From Coptodactyla brooksi (Eukaryota; Arthropoda; Insecta; Coleoptera; Scarabaeidae): a stretch of 29,045 nucleotides of DNA. Each line of letters opens with the position of its first letter. The first letter of the stretch is position 1. The stretch is taken from NCBI GenBank assembly GCA_033557675.1, contig JAWQRM010000141.1, forward strand, positions 1 through 29,045. Direction: 5' to 3'. Below the pieces are notes generated by a model. That model was not told the origin of the DNA. It saw only the letters and a program-made list of their open reading frames with translations, and did not search any database. The translations under genes were made by a program, and so were the position numbers. Shown piece after piece: positions 19,330 to 29,045 of this stretch.

Positions 19330-20360
19330 CAAATTTATTTTTGATCCATTGTTTATTGTTTCATCGGTGATATCTAGTGGCTAGTCCTTGGACTTTTCAC
19401 ACCATGCGTAGGGTTCAATAAATTTCGTAACGCTTAGGTAAAGATAATTTCCCATACCATTGATTGCATAAACAAAATATATATGAAGCATTAAAAATAG
19501 CGATAAGCTGAAACATGTTGATTGAAAAAACAGTGCTCGTCACAAAGTAATTCGCGTTTTGTAAATTTCACGTTTGATATAATACCATTTGACCTTCATC
19601 AGGTTTAGCTTTAAAACTTTGTTTTCTTTTGGTTGGGGTAATTCGCTTGAAGTGATACAGTTTTATACATTGTTTACCATCTCCACTACGCAATACTGCG
19701 TAGGCCATGGGTGGCAGGTTATGGAATACAAGTGTCGCCCCTCTCTATTAAAATGGGAACAAAACTGCAACTATTTCTTTCGCTTTCCATTCTGATAAAT
19801 GGACCAGTCTATTTTTGGGCATTTTCATTTGAGGAATGTCTGCAGATGCGCTAATTCTTTTTTTGCGCGTAAGTGCGTTCAAGGTTGCTAACTACATCTT
19901 TCTTCCTCTTGTTGGAGTGAGTCAATGCTTTCTAGATTTACAGAAAGCATTAGCGATAGCTATTTTGGATCAGCAGTTAATAGTTTTAATAGTCAACTGT
20001 TTACAGCACATATACTTCTTAGGTAGGTTGTGTTTAGGAAAAGTTCCTCTATCTCGCTTCGTGAAGTAGAGTTTCGAGTTCTAGTGTATACCGTGTCCGA
20101 AAACTCTTAGTCTTAATAGAATGACCTAGATCGCATGTAACAGTTTTGCAAAGTAATCTTAATTGAAATTAACTGATATGCAACTAAATTATATGTGTTG
20201 GGAATGTTTTATTGACGATGTGAGCTTTTTCTCCAATGGGGTTCACTTGCTTGAAGAAGTGCATACCTAGAATCCTGAAAAGGTTAATTGGAAATAAAAT
20301 TAATGGGCCATTTCGACTTAATTGAGTTCCTAACGTATGGTAGTACATCCGGTATGTGTA
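19330..20360. other. Unassigned stretch
   Basis: Frames at 19589-19795 and 19836-20069 (68 and 77 codons, plus) have no recognised content. A small hairpin, CTACGCA/TGCGTAG, lies at 19686-19703. No gene is supported. Confidence 0.45.
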
Positions 20361-20455
20361 CTATTAGGTTGTTTGGAGTAATTTCGTTTTTTTTTGCGAA
20401 AATGAAAGGCACTTCTCTTAGAGAGGATATATATTTTTGTAATTAACATCTGTTG

Positions 20456-21057
20456 TCATCTTCCTGGCAGTTTTTTGCCAGCAAGCACTTCTAATGTCAT
20501 TTTTGACGGCTTCATTCGAAGTAAAGGTTTTGCCGTAAAAAATTTTTTTGGAGACCGAAACAAGTAATAGTCGAAAGGCCCAGATCTAGAGAATATGGTG
20601 GGTGTGGTAGAATATCCCATCCAAGCTGTAAAAGCTTTTGGCAAGTTACCAAACGTATGCGGTCTCGCAATATCTCGGTGGAACACTGTACCTTTTCTAT
20701 TAATGAATTCTGGCCTTTTCTGTTTGAGTGAATCATGCAATTTGTCCAGTTGATGATAGTACACTTTAGAATTGATCGTGATATTCTCTCAAAAATTTTG
20801 GAGAGAGCTGCTAAGGTTTTTGTAAAGTTACAAAAAAAATTTGTAAAGTTTTGCAAACAATTTTGCAATTTATTTGTCCAGTTGATGAGAATCCGCTTTA
20901 GAATTGATCGTGGTATTCTTCTAAACATATTGGAAGAAGTTGCCAAAAATTTTGCAAACCAGTTTTGACACTGGCATTCAGTTTTACCTGTCTTGTAATA
21001 AACAGCAAATTGTGCCGAAAATACTGTTTTTGATTCTGCGTGTTTCATGAGACACAA
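20456..21057 (-). pseudogene. Mariner transposase remnant inside copy 2
   Basis: Minus-strand pieces are MKHAESKTVFSAQFAVYYKT and CQCQNWFAKF (N-terminal helix-turn-helix), a low-complexity duplicated middle, then YYHQLDKLHDSLKQKRPEFI, NRKGTVFHRDIARPHT (second catalytic Asp in H-R-D, with Ile in place of the usual Asn after it), KLLQLGWDILPHPPYSLDL (a Leu where Pro is usual) and FDYYLFRSPKKFF (third Asp region). The fragments fall into two frames of 181 and 102 codons that overlap, so a frameshift divides the catalytic part. The first catalytic Asp and the second helix-turn-helix are deleted. Confidence 0.87.
20741..21000 (+). repeat. 132-bp tandem duplication inside mariner copy 2
   Basis: The word TTTGTCCAGTTGATGA starts at 20741 and again at 20873, each followed by 'ctttagaattgatcgtg', 'tattct' and 'gga.ga.g.tgc'. 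The two units have diverged noticeably. Mariner copy 1 has only one such unit, so the duplication arose after the two copies separated. Confidence 0.85.
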
Positions 21058-21261
21058 AAAGAAAACAATTCCACAAAACCGAACAAAATCTTTTCACAGA
21101 TAAACTTTGCAATGTCAGCTGTCAGAATATATAATGCATAGATGGTTTAGAATGAAGTTGGCTGGTTAAAATACAACTAACGCCTCTGCTGCGAAACAAA
21201 AGAAATTACTTTCCGGACAACCTAATATTATACAATTTATCATACACCGCAATATACGACT

Positions 21262-21740
21262 GTAAATTTTTACTTTCTCTTAAGAGAAAGTATTGCAAAA
21301 GAATACTTTACATACAAGCTAATTGTTATATAATCTGGTCACAATAAGGATTTTGTAACAATTGTACATATGGTTGAGATACTTAACCTAAAAATTTTTG
21401 GAGTTTTTTTACAACTTTTTGTAAGAAAATGTATTTTTGTAATATATAATACATAAAATTGTGAGTAAAAAACTTTACGGATAGTACATGCTTAAAATCA
21501 ACAGTTCTGGAGTTATAAGCATAATTGCATAAAATACAGTTCTATGGGGCAAGAGGGTATTTCGTTCTTAATCTCGGGTATTGCTCTTTTTAGAAAAAAA
21601 AATGTTTCAAAGAAAGGTTGCATGACATCGAACTCTTCACAATTTGAGACAGTTTTCGAATATACAGGGTGTTCGGTTTTTTCCAAAAACTATACAACTT
21701 GAAGGTCACTTTAATTATTATACATCAGTTCTAAATCAAA
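21262..21740 (+). repeat. Family R interspersed repeat, copy E
   Basis: This is the best preserved left end: a perfect 22-bp palindrome (11-bp arms TACTTTCTCTT and complement) at 21271-21292. It continues with 'gtcacaataaggattttgta', 'gatagtacatgcttaaaatc', 'cagttctggagttataagca', 'cttaatctcgggtattgctc', 'gttgcatgacatcgaactct' and the inner TACAGGGTGTTCGG at 21663. It starts 36 bp after mariner copy 2, just as copy B lies 65 bp before mariner copy 1. Confidence 0.78.
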
Positions 21741-21744
21741 AACA

Positions 21745-23020
21745 AACAGTGCAAACGTATTATCGTCATTATCATATGCTGCATGATGGATTGCATAATT
21801 GTATGCATGTCTTTGAACACTGTACGTATAAATGCAGCCATATTGCGAGCATAACATTGTTATTTAAGTTAATATAAATTATTTATATACAATAGTAATT
21901 AATATGTTTTTGTTAGAAATATGGTAAACTGAAAAAGATATATACGGGGTGATTTCAAGCGGCACCCTTTCGAAAATCCAAAATAATTGCAATCCACCGC
22001 TGCTTGCGTTAAACAAGTATATCGCATCACATTTCTTTATACGTTGGTTAGTTCTTTAATGCACGAATTCATACCAGAAGAGATCGGGATTAGTGCGTGA
22101 TTAATATAAATCATAATTTGTCAGGTGAGCGGTAGATATTAAAATCATGTTTAGCACACTTCCTTCCTCTTGCATTAGTGTAAGATAATAGCCGCTATTA
22201 TCTATTAAGCATTAGCAGCACTTTGTAAGTCATTATACACAGCACAATGAATCCGTTGTTATGGAATTAGAATTATGTTAGCGTCTCAGGTATCTGCAGT
22301 TGCCGACAATGTACAATAAGCTTCCTGCTACAGAAATTCGAATGTACGTTGCTCCAGTTGTATACTGTTCCATATACGTAACACCTGTCTAGTCAGCGTG
22401 ACCATCTGCATTTCCACTCAATACACCAGACATCCTTTCTCCCATAATTGCTCATTAACCACACTTCGGGGGCAGAGAAGAGGATATACGTTTTTAGGCT
22501 TCGTACTTTTCCTATTGACAGTTGATGTACCGTTAGTGCCTTTAACTGAGGCAGTACAATAATTTGCAAACTGTTAAAAACTGGAATGCTAGTTTTTTCT
22601 CTGAAAACTTATAGTCGCGTTGCTTCATTGATTATTATACTCGGTGTCTTTTCTGGTAGAAAATCGGCGACCGTTTGCATCGAGCAAAAGTAGAACGTGG
22701 AACATAATAATACAAATTGGTTTTGCTCTAAAAATTAAATTTTTGCGGTCGCTAATGGTTGAGCCTTTCTCAATTATTGAAACAATTCGCCCTAGTTGCA
22801 GGTTTCCGTATCAAAGATCTAAATTAAAATGTTATCGGCGCCCGCGTCTTGTCCAACAAATTGAATCTAAATTGCAATTTATCCGTTGCACGTTGTTACA
22901 ATGCGCTAACGTTACATGGAATGCACCTAGTCAGATACGCGCATAACTGCGTCTATCCGAGGTTGGGTTAAAGCTAATGTTTTTTTTTTAATGGAACTAT
23001 TATTAATTATAGTATGATAC
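21745..23020. other. Unassigned stretch
   Basis: A 100-codon plus-strand frame at 22644-22946 has no recognised family. The interval 22230-22960 is somewhat less AT-rich than its surroundings and could be host sequence, but no motif supports a gene. Confidence 0.45.
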
Positions 23021-23024
23021 AGAA

Positions 23025-23690
23025 AGACCATTAAATAACGAGAATTTTAATTGAAATTACTAGGACACGTAGCGCCATCTATCGAACATATAAATTGTTA
23101 GAAAGATACAGGTTACCTCTTTCGGACGCATCCGAGTTCATGTTAATCGGATGACAGGTTACAAAGTTACAGCCATTTGACTGATGGTAAAAATGGTATT
23201 GATGTCGCAAAAATAATGGAATAAAAACCAAATATTAAATTTTATTTTAAACTGGATAAAAAGTATGCTAAGACTTACGAATTGATGAAAAAAGCGTATG
23301 CTGACGACTGTATGCCTAAAGCCAAAGTTTATGAGTCGTTTAATCGTTTTAAAAATTCTCGTGAAGACTTAAATGATGATGAAATACCTGGTCGACCAGA
23401 GAGTAAAAATCGTCCTGAATTGATAGAAAAATCCGTGAAATCATTGCTATCGCCAGAAATTTTACTGTTAGAATGTTAGCTGAAAAATTAAAAACAATGA
23501 GAAACTGCTCGTCAAATGTTGACTCAAGATTTGGGAAACAGAAAAGTTTGTGCATATTTTGTTCCACATGAATGAATTATTCCACATAACTGATAAGAAA
23601 AAATTGCTCGTGTAGAGCAGTCTGTGTCAAAATTGATACTAAGAGGGCGAGGGCAGATTAAAAAAATATACTTTAGAAAAAGACTAAAAA
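23025..23690 (+). pseudogene. Mariner family 2, copy 2 (5' leader plus N-terminal coding part)
   Basis: The leader 23030-23215 is homologous to the reverse complement of 14329-14480. Reading from ATG 23216 there is a stop at codon 3, then LDKKYAKTYELMKKAYADDC, ESFNRFKNSREDLNDDE, GRPESKNRPELIEK, a frameshift, VRMLAEKLK, RQMLTQDLGNRKVCAYFVPH and EKIARVEQSVSKLI. This is the paired helix-turn-helix up to the beginning of the catalytic domain. Everything after about 23690 is missing, so no catalytic Asp is present. Compared with the 14 kb copy it has about 40 extra bases in the leader, near 23120-23160. Confidence 0.82.
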
Positions 23691-23774
23691 ACACGCCAAC
23701 CACGTAGTAAAGTAAATTGTAACATTGGTTTATTTTTTTATTATTGTATGTATCGTTGTCGCTCATTGTCTATA

Positions 23775-23895
23775 AATTCAGGAGGCACGCGTCCACAGGA
23801 CTGAGCCTAGCAGGCCCCCACCCGCACTGTGCTCCCGCATCGCCCTTGCCCCCGCTCGCGCTTAACTTCCGCGCCGGATATTATAAACGAGTCAT
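23775..23895 (+). promoter_or_regulatory. Short GC-rich block upstream of the hAT-like gene
   Basis: About 110 bp of markedly GC- and C-rich sequence lie just before the hAT-like reading frame, followed by an AT-rich TATTATAAACG at 23879-23889. The left edge, CAGGAGGCACG near 23779, loosely resembles a hAT-type end (CAG.GG). It may be the element's terminal and promoter region. No matching right end was found, so this is an inference. Confidence 0.4.
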
Positions 23896-23992
23896 TGCAT
23901 GTTTATCTTATTCTTGTCGATGCGTGTTATGTCTTAAACCTATATAAAGGCATTGATTGTTCATTTTATTTTCATTAGCAGTATTGCGCGCA

Positions 23993-25623
23993 ATTGATAG
24001 TAAGTTTTTAAAGGAAAGAAAGAAACGGCAATATAGTGGGGAATATATCAAATACGGATTTACCGAAAATCCCACAAATCCATCATTACCAATGTGCGAT
24101 GTGCAATTTGTCAAAAAACATTTTCAATTGAAGTAATGAAGCCTTCTAGGTGGCAATATCATTTTAATAATATATACTCGGGTAAGAAAGACAAAGATGT
24201 GACCTATTTTCAAGAAAAGAAGTACGATCTTCAACCAACTATATCAAATCTTTTTTCGTCAGCTTTTAAGCGAGACGATGACGGACTTCGAGCTTCCTAC
24301 AACGTCTCATTGTTGATTGCTAAAACAGGCAAACCACATTCTATTGGGGAAGATTTAATTTTACCGGCAGTTAAAGAAGTAATAACCACTCTACTCCATA
24401 CACCAGCGGCAGATATTATCCGAAAAATTCCTTTGAGCAATGTTTTGTGCAAAGACGAATTGATGAAATGGCTGAAAACATTGAAGAATCATTGTGCAAT
24501 CATCTGCAGACTTGTCAATTTTCAATTTAGTTGGATGAGTCCACTTTACCAACCAATGAAGCATTGTTATTGTCATACGTGAAGTTCATCAAAGATGATA
24601 AAATACGTCAAGAACTATTTGCCTCAAATTTAGAAACAGATATAAAAGGAGAAACCATATTTAATACACTGGAAAAGTTTTGTGACGAAAAGGAAATTCC
24701 TTTGAATAGTATTATGTCAACTGCTACGCACGGCGCTCCGGCTATGACAGGGCATCACAAAGTGCTTGCTGTACATTGCGTCATTGGTTGCGAAATGTTA
24801 TCAGAGCGGTTAATAAAATTAGAACTCACTGAATGACAGATTATTTAGCCAGCTTTGCATTGCCAATGATGTCAACTGATTGCTGCTTCACCCAAAGGTG
24901 CACTGGCTGTCAAAAGATAGGTACTTGTTTGACTCGATTTTACAATCTGTTTGGGTCTGTGATACAGTTTCTAGAAAACAAAGACACTGATTTGGGCGCC
25001 AACCTCATCTCATCAAATAATGATATTGCGTACTTGACAGACCTGTATAAATCGTTTAATGATATGAATCTTCAGCTTCAAGGCAACGACTTAAATTTGA
25101 TTAAGACAAAAGATATCGTTGCTGCTTTCGTAGCCAAACTGCTATTATACAAAAAAATATCGAATTCACTAACTTCCCTAATTTATCAGCAGTATCATTC
25201 AACGACAACTACTTGCTTGTTTATTAACACTTGGAAAACTTCCAAGGTGATTTCAAGGAACAATTCCAGGACATTTTAAACATGGCCATACCAGATTGGG
25301 TGTTGGATTCTTTTTCAAATGTCAACACAGTAGGATCATTCCAGTTAGAAGAAGAATTTATAGAACTGGCAATAAATGAGGAATTAAAGATTAAATTCAA
25401 GAATGGCTACCAAGAATTTTGGCTGCAGAAGCAGATTTCGCAACTGTACCTAGGATTATGGCCATTCCCATCGTCCTATTTATCTGAACGTAGACTTAGT
25501 GCTGTAGCAACGTTGGTAACTAAAAAAAAGAGATCGGCACTATGTTACTGAACGCGGCTGTTATTAAGTGAATTCGAACCTGATATTAACAAACTCCTTA
25601 AAATGCATCCGATTAATCCTTGA
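23993..25623 (+). pseudogene. hAT-superfamily (ZBED5-like) transposase-derived pseudogene
   Basis: The reading begins around 23993 (ATT where ATG is expected) with DSKFLKERKKRQYSGEYIKY, shifts frame near 24085 and continues CAICQKTFSIEVMKPSRWQY (BED-type zinc finger). The His expected after YHFNN is Tyr, so the finger is probably broken. Then follow KTGKPHSIGEDLILPAVKEV, further frames at 24531 (NSIMSTATHGAPAMTGHHKV, where a usual Asp-Gly reads Thr-His), 24833 and 25231, and a C-terminal dimerisation segment, PSSYLSERRLSAVATLVTKK. It ends EPDINKLLKMHPINP at 25623. At least five frame changes or stops break it. ZBED5-like proteins are hAT transposases or genes domesticated from them. It is slightly shorter than the usual ~600-residue protein. 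Confidence 0.85.
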
Positions 25624-25629
25624 CATTAG

Positions 25630-26730
25630 ATAAGTTTTTTAATGTCTTTTTAATGTTAATAAAAATTTTATCTCCATATAATTAAGTATGCGTTTTCATT
25701 GCTCTCGAAAGGTCTCGAAGTTCTCGAAATGGATATTTTTTATGCTTTATAAATAACTATTTATGAGAAACAATTAAATTTCCAAAAACTGAACTATTAC
25801 ATATAACTTTAAACGTTGCCCATAGAAAACAAAGCACTCAAATTAGTTGAAATTGCTGATAGTTCATGAAAAACTAATCAGCTGAGGAGTATTATAAAGG
25901 ATACACAATTAAAAGGGATTGTTATTTTTTAAAATAGTTAAGATAAATTTCAATCGCTAAAAGATTGCTAAGTCGTGATAAAATTAAGAAATACTTATTC
26001 TCTTCCTGATAATACTTATTTGGTGGGTTTGATACACCTTAATCTACCAGAATTAAATTATTTTCAAGTCGATTAAATATTCCTCTTCAACTGTCAAATA
26101 TTCTCAACACTTTACGTGCCTTATTTTCATGGCTCACTAGGTTGGCAATATAGAATGGTTTACTTTGCGTAATTTTTTTAATTTCTGGTCAATGGATGTT
26201 AATAGAATATCGAGATACTTTTGTTTTATTTTTCGGAGCTAACAATAATTAAAAAGCGTAGTAATTATCAATAAAGAGATGAAAAGTATTCATTTTAATG
26301 CATCATTTTGAATATATGGTATATATTTCGAATATATAAACATACACACACAGATTTGTGTGTGATGATGATGTGTAAACGATTTCAATCGTTTGTAATA
26401 TATTTCGAAATGTAATATATTTCTACATTCAACGTCGAATATTATATCGAATATTATCGTTATATTTACAAGAATATTTTGTCAGAAATCTAGCTTTATA
26501 AGCACTAATGGAACTACATCGCTTTCAAGAAGTTCGCAAAATTTAAAATATCATGGATAGCTGGATATCGGTTAAAGATGTCGAGACGCGATATTTTCCA
26601 ATGAATATAGCTTCAAAAGATTTACCAAGAAAACGAAAGTCTCCATTTAAAACCAACGAAAGTGGAACATATGTATGTATTTCAAATACAAGACACTTAT
26701 TGTTGAAGTTCTATCATATCTAATGTCATA
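25630..26730. other. Unassigned AT-rich stretch with small hairpins
   Basis: No gene is recognised. At 26345-26364 a hairpin CACACACA/TGTGTGTG with a 4-nt loop occurs, followed at 26377-26394 by AAACGATT/AATCGTTT with a 2-nt loop. These may be simple-sequence by-products. Confidence 0.45.
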
Positions 26731-26732
26731 TC

Positions 26733-26751
26733 TTATATATATATATATATA
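26733..26751. repeat. TA microsatellite
   Basis: A short (TA)n run directly abuts the left end of the small TIR element at 26752. Confidence 0.85.
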
Positions 26752-27018
26752 CAGGGTTTTCTGTTATCATTCTAAACTTCTCTTTCATCATACGTGGTAA
26801 GTTAACATATCTTTCGTTGAAAGTCCGACACGTTCTGCCCAGGATTTTGTTACATTCTCCATAAATGAAGAATAAAATGTCGAAAATCACTAAAGACAGA
26901 TATAAGAAACCCTTATACAAATTTGTAGGTTAATGAAACATGGGGCATTCCATTTAATATTTTCAAGTTTTTTACACTTCAAGATGGCAAAACAGTAATT
27001 AAATTTGTGGACACCCTG
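26752..27018. mobile_element. Small TIR element (267 bp), MITE-like
   Basis: It begins CAGGGTTTTCTG and ends with the complement of CAGGGTGTCCAC, both flanked by TA (26750-26751, 27019-27020). The TIR match is short (about 9-10 of 12 bases). No transposase fragment is evident; the 64-codon minus-strand frame in it has no recognised content. The TA flanks suggest a Tc1/mariner-type mobiliser. Confidence 0.5.
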
Positions 27019-27259
27019 TATAAGACAGACCAATCTAGCTGATGACGTTTTATTTGAGAATATCTGAAGAGTAACTGTACCATAGTAACTGTAACATGGT
27101 GATAATTGCTAACTCGACAACTAAAACCACCAGCTATCAACATGTGTTATCAAAGTCGACGTATTTTTGTGTGTAGAATCAGAATATGTAATAAAAACTA
27201 TATCATTCCAAGACGTAGGAATGCTAGAAGTCAAAAAAGTTCTAATGAACCAGTTGCGC

Positions 27260-27270
27260 GGAAAACCCGA

Positions 27271-27320
<50 letters not shown>

Positions 27321-27329
27321 GGGTTTTCC
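27260..27329. repeat. Long TA microsatellite inside a 10-bp inverted repeat
   Basis: A (TA)n run at about 27281-27318 is bracketed by GGAAAACCCG (27260-27269) and its exact complement CGGGTTTTCC (27320-27329). The arms resemble the CAGGGTTTTC end of the element at 26752. Two element ends may face each other across the microsatellite. Confidence 0.75.
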
Positions 27330-27339
27330 TGGGAGACAA

Positions 27340-27990
27340 TTAGAGATAACTCTAATACACTTTCGAATAAAAGGTGTCTCTTATTTTTTGGCGACTCAGT
27401 GTATATTGTCTATTAATCAAAGTTCAATCAAGAATTGAACAAAATCATATTTAAAACTGAACTTGCAAATGTAAAAAATATGTATTATAATGCTGCTATA
27501 TGTTGAAACTTGCATTCCATAGTTCTCCACAGCTAAAAGTAATTGTTTTGCAGCTATTTTAGAACATTTAATAATTATGCTATAATTTATTTTTAGAAAT
27601 GAAAGTAGTGTAACTGCTACTTTCATTTCTTATTTGGGTCTAGCATGCACAGCCTAGTCGATTGAAAAGTAGTATATCTGTTCTACAAAAACTTTATCAG
27701 TTTTAATATCAAGAACATTTCAAGCGAAGTCGGCACAAAAAACAAGCAATAGAAAGAGACCTGCAGTAAATGTACAAATACGTCACCATCTCTATTTAAA
27801 CAATTCTATTGTTCTCGAAATGCTCCTAAGTCATTAAGCGCTCGTCGTATTCTGTTCGTGAATTCTTTTTTGTTGATAGCAGTAGCTTTGTTGATGCCTT
27901 ATGATGATACAATACGATCCTGAATATTTCTGTGTTTTCAAATAAGACACAGTAATAATTAATCGTGGCTTTCCCACAAAAAAAAACATA
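27340..27990. other. Unassigned stretch with a strong hairpin
   Basis: A perfect 14-bp inverted repeat, AGAAATGAAAGTAG (27595-27608) with its complement at 27617-27630 around an 8-nt loop, is the only structure I found. No gene is recognised. Confidence 0.5.
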
Positions 27991-27994
27991 TATA

Positions 27995-29045
27995 CCGGAT
28001 GTCCCACTTAAAACAGTGATTGATCGTTACTTTTAGCCAAAGTAACAGGTCATTTCAAGAGCAACTTTTTTTTCAAATGTCAATCCTATACTTTTTTTAC
28101 AGATCCTTGTAGACCTTTAAAAAATGAATATTTTTTATTTGAACGATTTATATTAGACATTTTGTTACAGAGTTAAAGTTCTGCAATGCACATTTGTTTA
28201 AAACTAATATCAATCCTTCTATCTAATAAAAAAAAATACCTCTTTAAAAATAGCTTCCTTAAAGAAAAATAGAAAGAAAATTAATTGTTTACTCTGCGCA
28301 GTACCTCCCTATTGACGGAGGGAAATCAAGTGACGCATTTTCAATTCTTCTTTTCATGTTATTTCCTTAAAAATCAAGAAAATTGTCAATGTCACATCCC
28401 AAAACAAAATCTAACCTAATCAGTTGTCGTCAAATTCAGAGAGTCAGTAAGTTGTCGTCAAATTGCTGCAAATTCAGGAATATCAAAGTCAAGTCTCCAA
28501 GGAATTTGAGAAGTTGAATAAATACCACCCATACCATATTTCTTTACATCAAGAACTCCATGGAACTGATTTAGAAAACCAAGTCACTTTTTGTAATTGG
28601 GCAAGACAGCAGTTAAATCAAACTGCAAATTCTTTCTCTAATATTTTATTTTTGGACGAATTCACATTCACAAACCATGGTGCAATGAATCTCCATAATC
28701 TGCATTATTGGGATTACTGTAAACCCATACTAGCTCAGAGAAGTTGCACCTTTCGTCATTGAAGGAAACTTGAATGGAGAGATTTACTGCACTTTTTTGC
28801 GCAATGACTTTCCGGAATTGTTGGAAAACGTTCCACTTGATATCAGTAGGGTGATGTGGTATCAACATGACGGCTGTCCAGCCCATATTTCTAGAATATC
28901 TTGTGAGATTCTAGATGAAATGTATCCAGAGCGACGGATTGGACGTAGCGGCCAAGTGAATTGGCCTCCTAGATCACCTGATCTGACCTCACCAGATTTT
29001 TTCCTGTGAGTTCTTTTAAAGGACAAAGTTTATGCAGACGTACCA
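27995..29045 (+). mobile_element. Tc1/mariner-like element, 5' part, truncated by window end
   Basis: The left end is probably CCGGATGTCCCACTTAAAAC at 27995, preceded by TATA. About 450 bp of non-coding leader precede transposase sequence that runs to the last base of the window, so the 3' end and second TIR are outside. The N-terminal DNA-binding part is not recognisable between the leader and 28490, suggesting an internal deletion. Confidence 0.65.
28463..29045 (+). pseudogene. Tc1/mariner-like transposase with 41-residue D-D spacing
   Basis: The frame 28463-28762 gives YHPYHISLHQELHGTDLENQ, TFCNWARQQL, then ILFLDEFTFTNHGAMNLHNL with the first catalytic Asp in LDE. Near 28750 the frame changes, with loss of the usual Trp-Cys-Gly segment, and continues FVIEGNLNGEIYCTFLRNDF, MWYQHDGCPAHISR (second Asp) and GRSGQVNWPPRSPDLTSPDF (third Asp). 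Forty-one residues lie between the second and third Asp. A TGA at 29007-29009 stands where Trp is usual after FFL, and family-like sequence (LLKDKVYADVP) continues to the window end. It is young-looking compared with the other transposases here, but it is not intact. Confidence 0.85.

Larger units (their letters stand above)
20364..21225 (-). mobile_element. Mariner deletion derivative, copy 2 (862 bp, both TIRs)
   Basis: The left end TTAGGTTGTTTGGAGTAATT and the complement of the right end, TTAGGTTGTCCGGAAAGTAA, are TIRs flanked by TA at 20362-20363 and 21226-21227. It is the same family as 9015-9783, with TIRs, 5' leader, start region and position of the main internal deletion shared. It is longer by 93 bp, largely because of an internal tandem duplication of 132 bp. 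Confidence 0.92.

Noticed and set aside
19686..19703. CTACGCA/TGCGTAG hairpin
   Set aside because: A 7-bp stem alone is expected by chance in a window of this length and nothing around it gives it a role.
20735..20968. 77-codon plus-strand frame MQFVQLMIVHFRIDRDILSK...
   Set aside because: It is the antisense of the duplicated, non-coding middle of mariner copy 2; its internal repetition comes from the 132-bp duplication.
27106..27438. 110-codon frame with a YIYIYIYI tract
   Set aside because: The tract is the translation of the TA microsatellite and the remaining residues match nothing I recognise.

Overview
This window looks like non-coding, transposon-rich DNA from an arthropod, most likely an insect. 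It is strongly AT-rich. It carries decayed copies of mariner (several lineages), other Tc1/mariner-like elements, piggyBac-like, hAT (ZBED5-like) and Penelope-like elements, a mixture typical of insect genomes; an ant or other hymenopteran is my guess, not something the sequence proves. I found no complete host gene, no rRNA or tRNA and no CRISPR array. Almost every long reading frame is either a piece of a transposase or has no recognisable content.

Layout, left to right. Positions 1-430 hold one copy of an interspersed repeat (called family R here), with further copies near 4.0-4.6, 5.3, 8.4-8.95, 16.65 and 21.3-21.7 kb. At 2.7 and 3.1 kb, two copies 375 bp apart of a hammerhead-ribozyme-like motif occur in the same orientation. 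A five-unit array of ~150-bp repeats lies at 6.0-6.8 kb, with a lone related unit at 5.05 kb. A short mariner deletion derivative with both terminal inverted repeats (TIRs) lies at 9015-9783, and a sister copy at 20364-21225. Pieces of Tc1/mariner-like transposases lie at 10.2 kb (minus) and 12.07-12.56 kb (plus), followed directly by the C-terminal part of a Penelope-like reverse transcriptase with GIY-YIG homology (minus, 12.6-13.25 kb).

A second mariner family is represented at 13.64-14.47 kb (minus) and 23.03-23.69 kb (plus). A CpG-rich segment at 14.83-15.27 kb ends in good splice-donor-like sequences and is the best candidate for a host first exon or promoter. A third mariner lineage is found at 15.7-16.2 kb and possibly again at 19.04-19.32 kb, with two piggyBac-like 3' ends and one nearly end-to-end piggyBac-like coding remnant (17078-18500) in between. 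A frameshifted hAT/ZBED5-like gene fills 23993-25623, preceded by a short GC-rich block. A small TIR element and TA microsatellites occupy 26.7-27.3 kb. The right edge (27995 onward) is the start of a Tc1/mariner-like element whose transposase has 41 residues between the second and third catalytic Asp; it runs off the window.

The genes do not form a pathway: the window is a layered record of transposon insertion, internal deletion and decay. The signals most worth following are the tandem hammerhead-like motifs, the Penelope-like remnant that gives them a plausible family context, the paired deletion-derivative mariners, and the family R repeat with its built-in palindromes.
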